Part shown: piece after piece, positions 1 through 7,599 of the stretch | Layout of the letters: every line of letters starts with the position of its first letter | Numbering within the stretch: the first letter of the stretch is position 1 | NCBI RefSeq assembly: GCF_014646515.1 | Contig: NZ_BMNK01000005.1 | Location: 183,710 to 247,709 of the forward strand | DNA: 64,000 nucleotides | Source: Nonomuraea glycinis | GTDB taxonomy: Bacteria; Actinomycetota; Actinomycetes; Streptosporangiales; Streptosporangiaceae | Direction: 5' to 3' | Notes under the pieces: model-generated | Databases searched by the model: none | The model's input: only the letters and a program-made list of their open reading frames with translations | Told to the model about the DNA's origin: nothing | Position numbers and translations under genes: made by a program

Positions 1-694
1 CCGCCCTGGCCTGCCAGTCGGCGCCGTCGCTGGTCACCTTGGTGCCGTCCGCCCGATCGCTGATGCCGCGCACCACGATGGTCGGCAACGACCTGTTGAG
101 ATGGCCGGCCTGTGACACACCGGCGGCTTCCATCTCGATGGCGAGCGCGTCGTTGTAGGTCTGGCGGATCCACTGGGCGTGCGCGGAGATCCTGGAGTCC
201 TGCACGACCTCGCCGGCCGCGATCGGCCCGAAGCGCACCTTCGGTACGGCTGCTCCTTCGGGCAGGCGGCGAGTCCAGGATCCGCTCCTGTAGAGGTGAC
301 GGGCGATCTGGTCCGGCTCGTGCGAGATCTCCCAGACGCGCGGACGCGCCTTGAACCCGTCGTCCTCGCTGGTGCCACCGTGATAGGCGTACACATGCGT
401 GGCGACCACCACGTCGCCGAGGTCGATGTCGGGCCAGAGAGCCCCGGCCACCCCCACGAACAGCAGGGCGAACGGGGCGAACTCGGTGATAGCCCGCTCG
501 GCGAGCACCGCGGCGGGGTGGGTTCCTTTGCCGACCAGCCCCAGGGCCACCGGACATCCGCCGTCCGCGAGCCTGCCGACCTCGAACCGTGTGCCGGCGG
601 CGTGGCGATGTGACCGTAGATCGGTCACATGCTTGCGGACGGCCTGATACTCCAGGTCCAGTGCGGTGAGGATGACGATGGGACGCTCGTTCAT
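1..694 (-). CDS. Purine nucleosidase / phosphorylase-family protein (3' end outside the window)
   Basis: Predicted to cleave or phosphorolyse a purine nucleoside such as 5'-methylthioadenosine or S-adenosylhomocysteine (PNP/UDP and MTA/SAH nucleosidase superfamily). The translation from ATG at 694 opens MNERPIVILTALDLEYQAV and contains AIEMEAAGV followed by VVRGISDRADG, the ribose-binding and catalytic-Asp region of the family. The reading frame stays open to base 1, so at least 231 residues are present and the C-terminus is missing. The ATG overlaps the stop of the upstream Nudix gene in an ATGA, so the two should be translationally coupled. The exact substrate cannot be told from sequence; family assignment is secure. 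Confidence 0.85.
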   Translation of the reverse strand, partial: MNERPIVILTALDLEYQAVRKHVTDLRSHRHAAGTRFEVGRLADGGCPVALGLVGKGTHPAAVLAERAITEFAPFALLFVGVAGALWPDIDLGDVVVATHVYAYHGGTSEDDGFKARPRVWEISHEPDQIARHLYRSGSWTRRLPEGAAVPKVRFGPIAAGEVVQDSRISAHAQWIRQTYNDALAIEMEAAGVSQAGHLNRSLPTIVVRGISDRADGTKVTSDGADWQARA

Positions 695-1449
695 GACTGT
701 CGGACTCCTTCGGCCGCGGTCTGAGCCGCCGGTCCGTCCTGTGGCGTGACGTGGGCCGACCGGACCATGGGGGGATTCAGCGCCTGGACCGGGCCCGCTC
801 TGAAGAGCCTGGCGGGGCGGCCGTTCGCCGTCCGCCGCATCGGGCCGGCCGCGACGATGAAGCCGCGCGAGCCCTGGACCTTGCGGTAGAAGTTCCGGGG
901 GTCCAGCCGGATGCCCCACACCGCTTCGTACACCTGCTGGAGCTCGGAGATGGTGAAGGTCTCGCCGCAGAACGCGGTGGCGAGCGCGGTGTACTCGAGC
1001 TTGGTGCGTGCGCGTTCGACGCCGTCGGCGATGATCCGCGCGTGATCGAACGCCAACTCCACGCCGGAGGACAGGGCGTCCTCCACCGGCATCCAGCAGG
1101 CGTCGGCCGCGTCGGTCCCCGCGGTGGGCTCCGGCAGGCGCGGTGCGATGGCCAGGTGGGCGACGGACACGACGCGACCGCGGGGGTCGCGCCCTGGCTC
1201 GCCGTACACACCCAGCGTCTCCAGGTGCACGTCGGCCAGGCCGGCCTCCTCCGACAGCTCCCGCCGCGCCGCCGCCTCGATGTCCTCGTGCTCGTCACGG
1301 AGGAACCCTCCAGGCAGGGCGAGTGCGCCCTGGTAGGGGTCGATCCCGCGGTGGACGAGCAGCACGTGCAGGCGTGCGCCGCGCAAAGTCAAGATCACCA
1401 GATCGGCCGCGAGCAGGACGGCCGGTGGTTCCCATGGGTCAGCGTGCAT
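691..1449 (-). CDS. Nudix-domain protein with C-terminal winged helix, NrtR-like regulator
   Basis: 252 residues. Residues about 10-140 form a Nudix fold with the box GGFLRDEHEDIEA then RRELSEEAGL; I count one residue more than the canonical Nudix spacing between the glycine pair and the RE motif. The C-terminal third, containing the motif DPRNFYRKVQGSRGF, matches the winged-helix half of NrtR-type regulators, which sense ADP-ribose-like ligands and bind DNA. It is therefore more likely a transcription factor than an enzyme, although hydrolase activity is not excluded. No Shine-Dalgarno is visible; a TACGCT box lies 6 nt before the ATG, so the message may be leaderless. It probably controls itself and the coupled nucleosidase. 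Confidence 0.75.
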   Translation of the reverse strand: MHADPWEPPAVLLAADLVILTLRGARLHVLLVHRGIDPYQGALALPGGFLRDEHEDIEAAARRELSEEAGLADVHLETLGVYGEPGRDPRGRVVSVAHLAIAPRLPEPTAGTDAADACWMPVEDALSSGVELAFDHARIIADGVERARTKLEYTALATAFCGETFTISELQQVYEAVWGIRLDPRNFYRKVQGSRGFIVAAGPMRRTANGRPARLFRAGPVQALNPPMVRSAHVTPQDGPAAQTAAEGVRQS

Positions 1450-1464
1450 GAGGACAGCGTAGCT

Positions 1465-1484
1465 TTTTGTCAGATCGACAGAAA
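1465..1484 (-). promoter_or_regulatory. Candidate operator/promoter of the Nudix-nucleosidase pair
   Basis: An inverted repeat TGTC-AGATC-GACA (1468-1480), flanked by T-rich and A-rich arms, lies just upstream of a TACGCT -10-like hexamer (1456-1461). It sits where a repressor would block RNA polymerase. Autoregulation by the Nudix/winged-helix protein is an inference. Confidence 0.4.
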
Positions 1485-1566
1485 GTCTTTAGCTGAACTG
1501 ATTTGCACTCAATGTCACATGTAGATCACTGGCGGCATGAGAGTGCGTGGGCCGCGCGGGGGTGGG

Positions 1567-2421
1567 TCAGGTGATCGGCAGGTCCTTGCGGGCCTGTTCC
1601 AGGTCGGTGATCCAGATCCACAGCCGCTGCGGCGGCGGCACCTGGTGGTAGCCGAACGGGCCGACCTCGGTCAAAGAGCGCAGGTCGACGCAGACTCGCT
1701 GGTAGGCGGCCGCGATGGCGTCCGCGGGGTCGCTCATCTTCGCGGCGCCGAGCCTGAGGCAGGCCCGGTACTCGTAGCCGAGCAGCAGGTCGGAGCCGAA
1801 CTGCCGCCAGGCGCCGCGCTGCTCCTGCCACGCCGTCTCGGCCTCCTCGATGAGCAGGTTCAGGTCCGAGGCGCGCGGGATGGAGGGGTAGATGACGAAG
1901 GTGGCGGCCCAGCCGAGGGCGACCATGTCGAGGTTGAACGTCCTGCGGTCGGGGTGGTGGCGCGGCGGCAGCGGGTCGGTGGCCGAGCCGGAGAACCAGG
2001 GGGCGGTGTAGGCGAGCAGCCGGCCGTTCCGCTCGACCAGCTCGCCGGTGGCGATGACCGCCAGCTTGCGCTGCGAGCCGTCCGGGCGGGTGAGCCGGGT
2101 GTTCGTCATGGTCTTGTGGGCTTCGGCTGCCAGCTTGCCGGCGGTCAGGTGCCGCTGCGCGGCGTCGGGGGTGAGGCGGGCGATGAGATGGTCGCGCAGG
2201 TCCTGCGGCAGCGCGTCGTACGTGCCGTCGCTCAGGCGGGTCCTGGCCCGGTCGAGGGTGGCCTGGGCGCTGGCCGGGTTGCCGCCCAGCTGGCTTTCCG
2301 GGGTGTCGATGGACACCATGCGGACCGACATCTCGATCACGGGGGTGTCGCCGTCGGTCACCCTGACGAAGCGGTAGTCCTGGGCCGGCCGACTGGGACC
2401 GACGAATCCGAGATCCACCAT
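1567..2421 (-). CDS. Staphylococcal-nuclease-fold (TNase/SNase-like) protein
   Basis: 284 residues from ATG 2421, chosen because AGGAG lies 8 nt upstream; a longer frame reaches 2466 without a ribosome site. The pattern VTDGDTP (residues 21-27), Arg34 and IDTPE (38-42) matches the calcium and catalytic residues Asp21, Arg35, Asp40 and Glu43 of staphylococcal nuclease, and NGRLLAY supplies the second catalytic arginine. About 90 residues separate these two parts, roughly twice the usual spacing, and the C-terminal third is unique. There is no signal peptide, whereas classical thermonucleases are secreted, so an intracellular nucleic-acid role or a degenerate nuclease is possible. It is a single gene, convergent with nothing close. 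Confidence 0.65.
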   Translation of the reverse strand: MVDLGFVGPSRPAQDYRFVRVTDGDTPVIEMSVRMVSIDTPESQLGGNPASAQATLDRARTRLSDGTYDALPQDLRDHLIARLTPDAAQRHLTAGKLAAEAHKTMTNTRLTRPDGSQRKLAVIATGELVERNGRLLAYTAPWFSGSATDPLPPRHHPDRRTFNLDMVALGWAATFVIYPSIPRASDLNLLIEEAETAWQEQRGAWRQFGSDLLLGYEYRACLRLGAAKMSDPADAIAAAYQRVCVDLRSLTEVGPFGYHQVPPPQRLWIWITDLEQARKDLPIT

Positions 2422-2578
2422 GCTGCGCTCCTGACCTGCTGAAAGGTGACTGCCTGCCAGCGGCAAGGTCGCAGCCGGTCAGCCGTCCGGCGTGGTGCAC
2501 ACACGGTTCTTGAGAGGCGCGGGGGAAAACCCTCGCCGTGCGCCGACACTCCCGTTACGGTTTTGTGACCTGTTAGAG

Positions 2579-2602
2579 GTTCGTTGGCGGTTCTGTGGGA
2601 AA
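2579..2602 (+). promoter_or_regulatory. Candidate SigB-type promoter
   Basis: GTTC at 2579-2582, 14 nt, then GGGAAA at 2597-2602 fits the loose GTTt-N14-GGGwAw pattern of actinobacterial SigB/SigF-type promoters. It lies 110 nt before the sigma gene, so autoregulation is possible. The match is short and could be chance. Confidence 0.3.
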
Positions 2603-2711
2603 GCTTGAACATGAAGTCCAGCAGAGGGCTTCTCGCCTCACGTGTTACGTGGCGTGCCTCTGCCTGGGCTTTTTTCCATGGCGGGCCGCCAGCGAATATT
2701 TGGAGCATCAC

Positions 2712-3482
2712 ATGGCCGTCCTGGATATCGCACTCGAGCAGATGAACGCCGAAGAGCTTCTGACCGAGATGGTCAAGCCGCAGACCTCCGAGCTGCTGAA
2801 GGCACGGATCCGTGAACGCCTGGTGGAGCTGTACGACGGGCTCGTGTCCGACGTCACCCGCCGCTACCGCTATCGCGGCGAGCCCGTCGAGGACCTGCGC
2901 CAGGCCGCGTACGTCGGGCTGATGAAGGCCGTCAACGGCTACGACGCCGAGCTCGGCCACGAGTTCCGCGGCTACGCGATGATCACCATGATCGGCGAGG
3001 TCAAGCGTCACTTCCGGGACCGTACGTGGGCCATCAGGGTGCCGCGGGTCTACCAGGAGCGGCGGATCGAGCTCAACAAGGCCACCTCGGAGCTGACCCA
3101 GACGCTCGGCCACTCGCCGACCGTCGCCGAGCTGTCGGCCAAGATGGGCATCTCGGAGGAGGAGGTGCTGCTCACGCTCGAAGCGTCCACCGCCTACAGC
3201 GCGCTGTCGCTGGACGCGCCCGTCGGTGACGGTGAGGACGCGGCCGAGCTGGGTGACTTCCTGCCGGCCCAGGACGGGTCGCTGGACATGCTGCTCGACA
3301 AGCACTCCGTCAAGCCGCTCATCGACGCCTTGCCGACCCGGGAGAAGAACATCCTGCTGATGCGCTTCTACGGCAACATGACCCAGGCCGAGATCGCCGC
3401 CGAGTTCGGCATCTCGCAGATGCACGTGTCGCGGATCCTGCGCGCCGTGCTCACCAAGCTGCGCGACGGCCTGACCGACTGA
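2712..3482 (+). CDS. RNA polymerase sigma factor, SigB/SigF/SigG family
   Basis: 256 residues from ATG 2712 (GGAG 8 nt upstream); an in-frame extension to 2595 encodes a cysteine-rich, unlikely N-terminus. Region 2 is recognisable around DLRQAAYVGLMKAVNGYD and RGYAMITMIGEVKRHFRD, region 3 around VPRVYQERRIELNKA, and the region 4 helix-turn-helix is TQAEIAAEFGISQMHVSRIL near the C-terminus. This is the architecture of group 3 stress or differentiation sigma factors. Such factors are usually held by an RsbW-type anti-sigma factor encoded next door, but neither neighbour looks like one, so any antagonist must be elsewhere. The following small gene starts 79 nt downstream. Confidence 0.92.
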   Translation: MAVLDIALEQMNAEELLTEMVKPQTSELLKARIRERLVELYDGLVSDVTRRYRYRGEPVEDLRQAAYVGLMKAVNGYDAELGHEFRGYAMITMIGEVKRHFRDRTWAIRVPRVYQERRIELNKATSELTQTLGHSPTVAELSAKMGISEEEVLLTLEASTAYSALSLDAPVGDGEDAAELGDFLPAQDGSLDMLLDKHSVKPLIDALPTREKNILLMRFYGNMTQAEIAAEFGISQMHVSRILRAVLTKLRDGLTD

Positions 3483-3561
3483 CGGGCGGCGACCGGCGGA
3501 TAGGCTCGCGAGTGTGCCCCCCTGTCGGGGAGCGCTTCTCTATCCGAGAGTGACAGGCGAC

Positions 3562-3894
3562 ATGAGCAGTGTCCGTAACAACGACGGCGTGCGCGTCGGG
3601 CACGGGGCCAACGCGCAGTGGCTCAAGGACAACCCCTCGGCCCTGCCCCAGGTGGGGCCGGGCCGCTGGGCGGTGTACGACCGGACCGGCCACCTGTGCG
3701 GCCACATCACGGGTGACGGTCCGACCCGCGAGACCCGTTTCAAGGCGGTGACGGCCGAAGGCGAGCCGGTCGCCGAGGACAGCTTCGGCATCACCCTGCC
3801 CGACGCGGGGGCGTACCTCCTGGATGTCGCCGGGCACGGCGAGCAGGGGGATGCCGCCGACGGCGGCGAGCAGGGGCAGGCCGCCGGCAAGTAG
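3562..3894 (+). CDS. Small hypothetical protein
   Basis: 110 residues from ATG 3562, with AGG 6 nt upstream; a GTG at 3514 in the same frame is a less likely start. The protein is polar with no signal peptide or membrane segment. Residues about 30-90 look like a small beta-rich domain (GRWAVYDRTGHLCGHITGDG) and the C-terminal 20 residues are Gly/Ala/Gln-rich and probably disordered. I do not recognise the family. It follows the sigma factor in the same direction and could be co-transcribed. Confidence 0.6.
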   Translation: MSSVRNNDGVRVGHGANAQWLKDNPSALPQVGPGRWAVYDRTGHLCGHITGDGPTRETRFKAVTAEGEPVAEDSFGITLPDAGAYLLDVAGHGEQGDAADGGEQGQAAGK

Positions 3895-3962
3895 TTCCGG
3901 CCACGGGTTTCCGGTAATGTCCATAGGTATTACATGGAATCCTAAAAGGAAGGTGACCAGGC

Positions 3963-4904
3963 ATGCCTGGCTCCCGGTTGTGGCCTAATCTCACGTCCAT
4001 GTCGATCAATGAGGACGTTCTCGGCGGCCTGCTGCCCGATCCGGACCGTGCGGCCGTCGCGGTCCTGCCCCCGGTCACCGGGGAAGGGCACTGGGCGGGC
4101 GCGCCCAGTGCCGTCGCCGGGGACGAGTGGATCCATCTCGCCTACCGGTTGCGCCGCCCGGTGGGGGAGGGGCGGGGCTACGCGGTGGTGATCGCCCGCT
4201 CCCGCGACGGCGAGCGGTTCGAGACGCTGGCCACGATCACCCGTGAGGAGATGGACGCCGAGTCCCTGGAGCGCCCGGCGCTGGTACGCCTGCCGCAGGG
4301 ACGCTGGCGGCTCTACCTCAGCTGCGCCACCCCGGGCACCAAACACTGGCGGGTGGAGGTGCTGGAGGCGGACGACCCCGCCGCCTTCGATCCGGGCGCG
4401 CGCCGGATCGTCCTGCCCGGCGCCCTGAAGACGGGGGTGAAGGACCCGGTGATCGTACGGCGCGGCGGGGTCTGGCACCTGTGGGCCTCCTGCCATCCGC
4501 TGGACGACCCCGACGAGGCCGACCAGATGGTCACCGACTACGCCACCAGCGCCGACGGCCTGGAGTGGACCTGGCAGGGCACGGCGCTGAGCGGCCGCCC
4601 CGGACAGTGGGACGCGCGCGGAACCCGGATCAGCTCGGTCCGGTTCGACGGGGACCGCGTGCTGGCGTTCTACGACGGACGGGCCAGCGCGGCGGAGAAC
4701 TACGAGGAGCGCACCGGGGTCGCGGCGGGCGCCGAGCCCGGCGCGCTGACCCCGTACGGCGACGCCCCGGCGGCGGCGTCGCCGCATCGGGGCGGTGGCC
4801 TGCGCTATCTCGACCTCGTCGACCTGCCGGCGGGCGGCACTCGGCTCTACTACGAGTACACCCGCGCCGACGGGACCCACGAACTCCGCACCGAACTGCG
4901 CTGA
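3963..4904 (+). CDS. Glycoside hydrolase family 43-like beta-propeller protein
   Basis: 313 residues; AAGGAAGG 9 nt before ATG 3963 supports this start, although Met13 (3999) is possible. The sequence shows repeated bladed motifs of a five-bladed propeller: [65 protein letters not shown] and [11 protein letters not shown]. These resemble GH43/GH32-like proteins and glycan phosphorylases of the GH130 type. No signal peptide is visible, so it should act in the cytoplasm. The substrate is unknown and it may not be a hydrolase. Its stop abuts the stop of the convergent sulfotransferase, with no spacer. Confidence 0.6.
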   Translation: MPGSRLWPNLTSMSINEDVLGGLLPDPDRAAVAVLPPVTGEGHWAGAPSAVAGDEWIHLAYRLRRPVGEGRGYAVVIARSRDGERFETLATITREEMDAESLERPALVRLPQGRWRLYLSCATPGTKHWRVEVLEADDPAAFDPGARRIVLPGALKTGVKDPVIVRRGGVWHLWASCHPLDDPDEADQMVTDYATSADGLEWTWQGTALSGRPGQWDARGTRISSVRFDGDRVLAFYDGRASAAENYEERTGVAAGAEPGALTPYGDAPAAASPHRGGGLRYLDLVDLPAGGTRLYYEYTRADGTHELRTELR

Positions 4905-5867
4905 TCAGGGCGACGTCGCCCGGCCGTTCCTGGACTGGCGCTGGCTCGGCGGCCGGATGCCCACCAGCCCGCCCGAGCGGGACCGGGGCCCGAGCCAGTC
5001 GCTGAAGTCCTCGCCGGTGACCTCCCCCAGCAGGGCGATGTCGTCGGCGAAGTAGGGCAGCAGCCCGCTGCGCTGTTCCCAGGTCAGCGGCCGGCGCGAC
5101 TCGCCCCGGTGCTGGAGCAGCGTCTCGATGGGCTCGGCCAGCGTGGCGGGCAGGCGTCGCCGGAACGACGACAGCAGCGTGTGGCGCGGGCTCGCGTCCG
5201 GGTGGGCCGTGACGTTCTCCCTCGGCACCTGGGTGACCAGGCCCTGCCGTACGCCGAGGAAGGCGCAGATCCGGTCCAGTGTCTCGGCCGGCCGGTCCAC
5301 CAGGTCCCGGTAGCGGAAGATCAGCACCTGCTCCCGGGGGAACAGCGTGAACAGGTGGGCGAGCTGCTCGCCGTAGCGGCCGAGGCTCGTGTAGTGCCAG
5401 AAGTGCGCCCAGCCGGCGGCGATCCGCCTGCCCTCTTCGGCGCAGGCCCGCACCACGTCGTCGATCGGGTCCAGCCCGGCCGACCACAGGTGGGTCCAGT
5501 TCGAGTGGGCCCGCTCGACCGGGTCACGCAGGATCGCGATGATCCTCACGTCCGGTACGGCCGCCTGGATGCGGCGTTGCGCGTTGAGGTCGTACAGGTA
5601 GAAGGGGGTGGCCTCGCCTTTCAGGGTGCCTGGGGGTGCGGCGGCGAACAGCGCCTCGTAGTCCTCGCGCCGCCAGACGTGCTCGCGGTAGGTTCGGGCG
5701 TCGCCCGGCCCGCCCCTGGCCGGCGGCGGGCCGTCGGTGAGGAAGAACTTGGGCTCCTTGACCGGTGACATGAACAGCTGCGGATGGTGCTGCAGAGCGG
5801 CGTGCAGGGCCGTCGTCCCGGCTTTGGGCGCACCGGCGATGAGGAGGTCCGGCAGGGGCACGATCAT
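4905..5867 (-). CDS. PAPS-dependent sulfotransferase family protein
   Basis: 320 residues. The 5'-phosphosulfate loop is PKAGTTAL (residues 14-21) and the 3'-phosphate motif is RDPVERAHSNW, both signatures of sulfotransferases that move sulfate from PAPS to an acceptor. A C-terminal tail of about 25 residues (GIRPPSQRQSRNG) looks disordered. The protein has no membrane segment. The acceptor cannot be read from sequence. It is divergent from the LanC-like gene across a 61-bp region that carries a weak copy of the operator proposed for the sulfur genes, so control by sulfur supply is plausible. Confidence 0.85.
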   Translation of the reverse strand: MIVPLPDLLIAGAPKAGTTALHAALQHHPQLFMSPVKEPKFFLTDGPPPARGGPGDARTYREHVWRREDYEALFAAAPPGTLKGEATPFYLYDLNAQRRIQAAVPDVRIIAILRDPVERAHSNWTHLWSAGLDPIDDVVRACAEEGRRIAAGWAHFWHYTSLGRYGEQLAHLFTLFPREQVLIFRYRDLVDRPAETLDRICAFLGVRQGLVTQVPRENVTAHPDASPRHTLLSSFRRRLPATLAEPIETLLQHRGESRRPLTWEQRSGLLPYFADDIALLGEVTGEDFSDWLGPRSRSGGLVGIRPPSQRQSRNGRATSP

Positions 5868-5896
5868 CCCTCCTAAGGACTGAAAAGTATCACCTC

Positions 5897-5921
5897 ATTA
5901 CCTACCAACTATGTGGGATGC
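5897..5921. promoter_or_regulatory. Weak copy of the proposed sulfur operator
   Basis: CCTACC, 5 nt, TGTGGG lies between the sulfotransferase and LanC-like genes. Against the perfect palindrome before tauE each 10-nt arm matches at six positions. It also overlaps the most upstream possible ATG of the LanC gene (5911), which argues for a later start. Confidence 0.3.
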
Positions 5922-5928
5922 TTCAAGC

Positions 5929-7254
5929 ATGGGTTTGGACAGAACCCGCTCACCGAGCGACCACGTCGAGACACCGATGACCGCCGCGATCATGGCCGGG
6001 CGCTGGATTCGCTCCGCCGCGGTCGACGACGAACGCGGGCGGCACTGGCGAGCCAACCCCGACCCCCGAGGGCGAGCGGCCGTCGACACCGAGCCCGACT
6101 CCCTCTACGCCGGGGCGGCCGGCATCGTGCTCTTCTTCCTCGACCTCGCCGCCGCGACCGGCCACGAGGCCTACCTGGAAGACGCCCGCGCCGGGGCCCG
6201 CTATCTCGCCGCCACCTGGCAGGACCAGGCTGACCTGTCTCTTTACCATGGTCTCACCGGCATCGTCGTCGCGCTCACCGAGGCTGGCTGGGTGCTCGGC
6301 GAGGAGCGGTTCGAGGAGGCGGCGGTCGCCGCCGCGGACCGGATCGTCCAGGGGGCGCGCCCGTTCGGCGGCGGTCTCGGCTGGACCGGCGACCCCGCCC
6401 AGAGCGGCGACGGCGGGATCGTGCTCGGCCTGCTGCGGGCCGCCACGGTGCTCGGCGTGCCCGCCTACGAGGAGATCGCGCTGGTCGCGGGGGAGCGGAT
6501 CGCCGAGCTGGCCGTGCCCGGCCACCGCTTCGGCGACTGCCCCGGGCTGCCCGAGGACGCCGTCACGCCCGGCTTCCTGTCCGGCACGGCGGGCACCGCC
6601 TTCCTGCTGGCCCGCCTGTACGCCCGCACCGGCGAAGGGCGTTTCCTGGAGGGCGCACTGCGGGGAGCGGGCTTCGTGCGCGAGGTCAGCGTGGTGGCCG
6701 GCCGGTGCGCCGTGGTCCCGCACCACGTGCCGCAGGGCAGGCAACTGCACTATCTGGGGTTCTGTTCCGGCTCCGCGGGCGTGGCCCGGATGTTCTACGA
6801 GCTGCACCGGGCGACCGGCGACCCTGGCCACCTCGACTGGGTGGAGCGGCTGGCGCGGGGCATCATGGAGAGCGGCGCCCCGCACCGGCAGACGGCCGGG
6901 TTCTGGAACGTGGCCTGCCAGTGCTGCGGCGCCGCGGGCCTGCTGGAGCTGTTCGTCGGGCTGTGGGCGGCGACCGGGCGCACCTTGTACGCGACCTACG
7001 CCGAGACCCTCGCCACCCACCTCATCGGCCGCGCCACCGGCTATGACGGGCTGGGTATGCGGTGGTACCAGGCTTATCGGCGGCTGCGGCCCGGCGAGGT
7101 GTCGGCGGACACCGGTTACCTGGTCGGCGCCGCCGGGATAGGTGCGGCCCTGCTGCACTTCGACGCCGCGATGAAGCCGGAGCAGGCGCGTAGGGACATC
7201 CTGCTGCCCGACAACCCCTTCCCCGCCATCCCGGTGCCCGCCGCTCAGTCGTGA
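5929..7254 (+). CDS. LanC-like protein with Cys-Cys-Gly zinc site
   Basis: 441 residues from ATG 5929 (GGGA 9 nt upstream); starts at 5911 or 5977 are possible. The protein is an alpha/alpha toroid of the lanthionine-synthetase-C family, with repeated helical pairs such as GLSGTAG-like FLSGTAGTAFLLARLY. The zinc ligands read Cys279 (GFCSGSAG), Cys332 and Cys333 (CQCCGAAG). Most LanC proteins have Cys-His-Gly at the last position; a Cys-Cys-Gly site is known from the ProcM-like cyclases. No lanthipeptide dehydratase is nearby, so it may be a eukaryotic LanCL-type protein that adds thiols to dehydroamino acids rather than a lantibiotic enzyme. It lies directly before a cysteine-dependent leader, which fits a thiol connection. 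Confidence 0.75.
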   Translation: MGLDRTRSPSDHVETPMTAAIMAGRWIRSAAVDDERGRHWRANPDPRGRAAVDTEPDSLYAGAAGIVLFFLDLAAATGHEAYLEDARAGARYLAATWQDQADLSLYHGLTGIVVALTEAGWVLGEERFEEAAVAAADRIVQGARPFGGGLGWTGDPAQSGDGGIVLGLLRAATVLGVPAYEEIALVAGERIAELAVPGHRFGDCPGLPEDAVTPGFLSGTAGTAFLLARLYARTGEGRFLEGALRGAGFVREVSVVAGRCAVVPHHVPQGRQLHYLGFCSGSAGVARMFYELHRATGDPGHLDWVERLARGIMESGAPHRQTAGFWNVACQCCGAAGLLELFVGLWAATGRTLYATYAETLATHLIGRATGYDGLGMRWYQAYRRLRPGEVSADTGYLVGAAGIGAALLHFDAAMKPEQARRDILLPDNPFPAIPVPAAQS

Positions 7255-7256
7255 GC

Positions 7257-7281
7257 TTTTCATGTAAAACCAGTAGGGAAT
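7257..7281 (+). promoter_or_regulatory. Proposed sulfur-regulon operator, leader 1
   Basis: The right arm AGTAGGGAAT (7272-7281) nearly matches the arm AGTAGGAATC of the perfect palindrome before tauE. The left arm keeps only TTCAT in register. It ends two bases before the -35 box. Confidence 0.5.
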
Positions 7282-7282
7282 G

Positions 7283-7311
7283 TTGACTTTGCCCGGAGCG
7301 AAGCGTACGTT
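7283..7311 (+). promoter_or_regulatory. Promoter of leader 1
   Basis: TTGACT (7283-7288), 17 nt, TACGTT (7306-7311). The ATG of the leader peptide begins 7 nt after the -10 box, so transcription should start at or next to the A of the ATG and give a leaderless message. The second leader has the same geometry. Confidence 0.75.
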
Positions 7312-7317
7312 CCAGGT

Positions 7318-7392
7318 ATGAGCCAGGGCATCAACCTGACCAAGCGCGCGCACGTGGACTTCGGCCACGTCATCAGCGCGCAGTGTCGTTGA
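7318..7392 (+). CDS. Cysteine leader peptide 1 of the sulfur operon
   Basis: 24 residues. It begins MSQG, contains RAHVDFG, and ends in the sequence Cys-Arg-stop. It shares 18 of 24 residues with the peptide at 26790. From memory, short actinobacterial peptides of this kind (RRHVDL..VAS..CR) are annotated as putative leader peptides in front of sulfur-uptake genes, where translation of the terminal cysteine codon reports cysteine supply. No Shine-Dalgarno precedes it and the promoter spacing implies leaderless translation. Conserved RNA and a second small ORF follow before the flavin reductase. Confidence 0.8.
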   Translation: MSQGINLTKRAHVDFGHVISAQCR

Positions 7393-7425
7393 TCACGAAG
7401 ACGTTCCTTCCCTCCGACTTCTCCT

Positions 7426-7508
7426 GGCGTGGCCGACGGCGCTCACGCCCTCACCGACGTCCTGCCTCCCGCGTGCGCTTACCGCGGGCGAGGCGTCTCT
7501 CCCGTGAG
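7426..7508 (+). promoter_or_regulatory. Candidate RNA switch: alternative hairpins around the Shine-Dalgarno
   Basis: GGCGTG (7426-7431) can pair with CACGCC (7444-7449). The overlapping CTCACG (7442-7447) can instead pair with CGTGAG (7503-7508), which contains the GAGGA Shine-Dalgarno of the next small ORF. The two pairings exclude each other. The same elements in the same order recur in the second leader, which is the main evidence that they are functional. Confidence 0.5.
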
Positions 7509-7518
7509 GACCCATCTC

Positions 7519-7599
7519 GTGATCATGACCTCTGACCGATTCCCCGCCGCAACGCCCCTGTACGACGACGCCGCCGAACCGAAGGTGACGCAGTCATGA
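7519..7599 (+). CDS. Second small ORF of leader 1, coupled to the flavin reductase
   Basis: 26 codons from GTG 7519, with GAGGA 8-9 nt upstream. Its TGA overlaps the ATG of the flavin reductase (ATGA), so ribosomes that load here would be handed to the reductase, which has no good ribosome site of its own. The peptide sequence (TSDRFPAATPLYDD in the middle) is not similar to the small protein at the same place in the second leader, suggesting that translation itself rather than the product matters. Confidence 0.5.
   Translation: MIMTSDRFPAATPLYDDAAEPKVTQS

Noticed and set aside
3914..3950. GTAAT...ATTAC inverted repeat before the GH43-like gene, with GGAATCC
   Set aside because: Only half of it resembles the sulfur operator and the left arm matches at three of ten positions; not strong enough to add to the regulon.
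7318..7392. Lanthipeptide precursor for the adjacent LanC-like protein
   Set aside because: A near-identical peptide occurs at 26790 with no LanC gene, both lie directly after a promoter, and the peptide has a single cysteine at its end, which fits a cysteine leader rather than a modified core.
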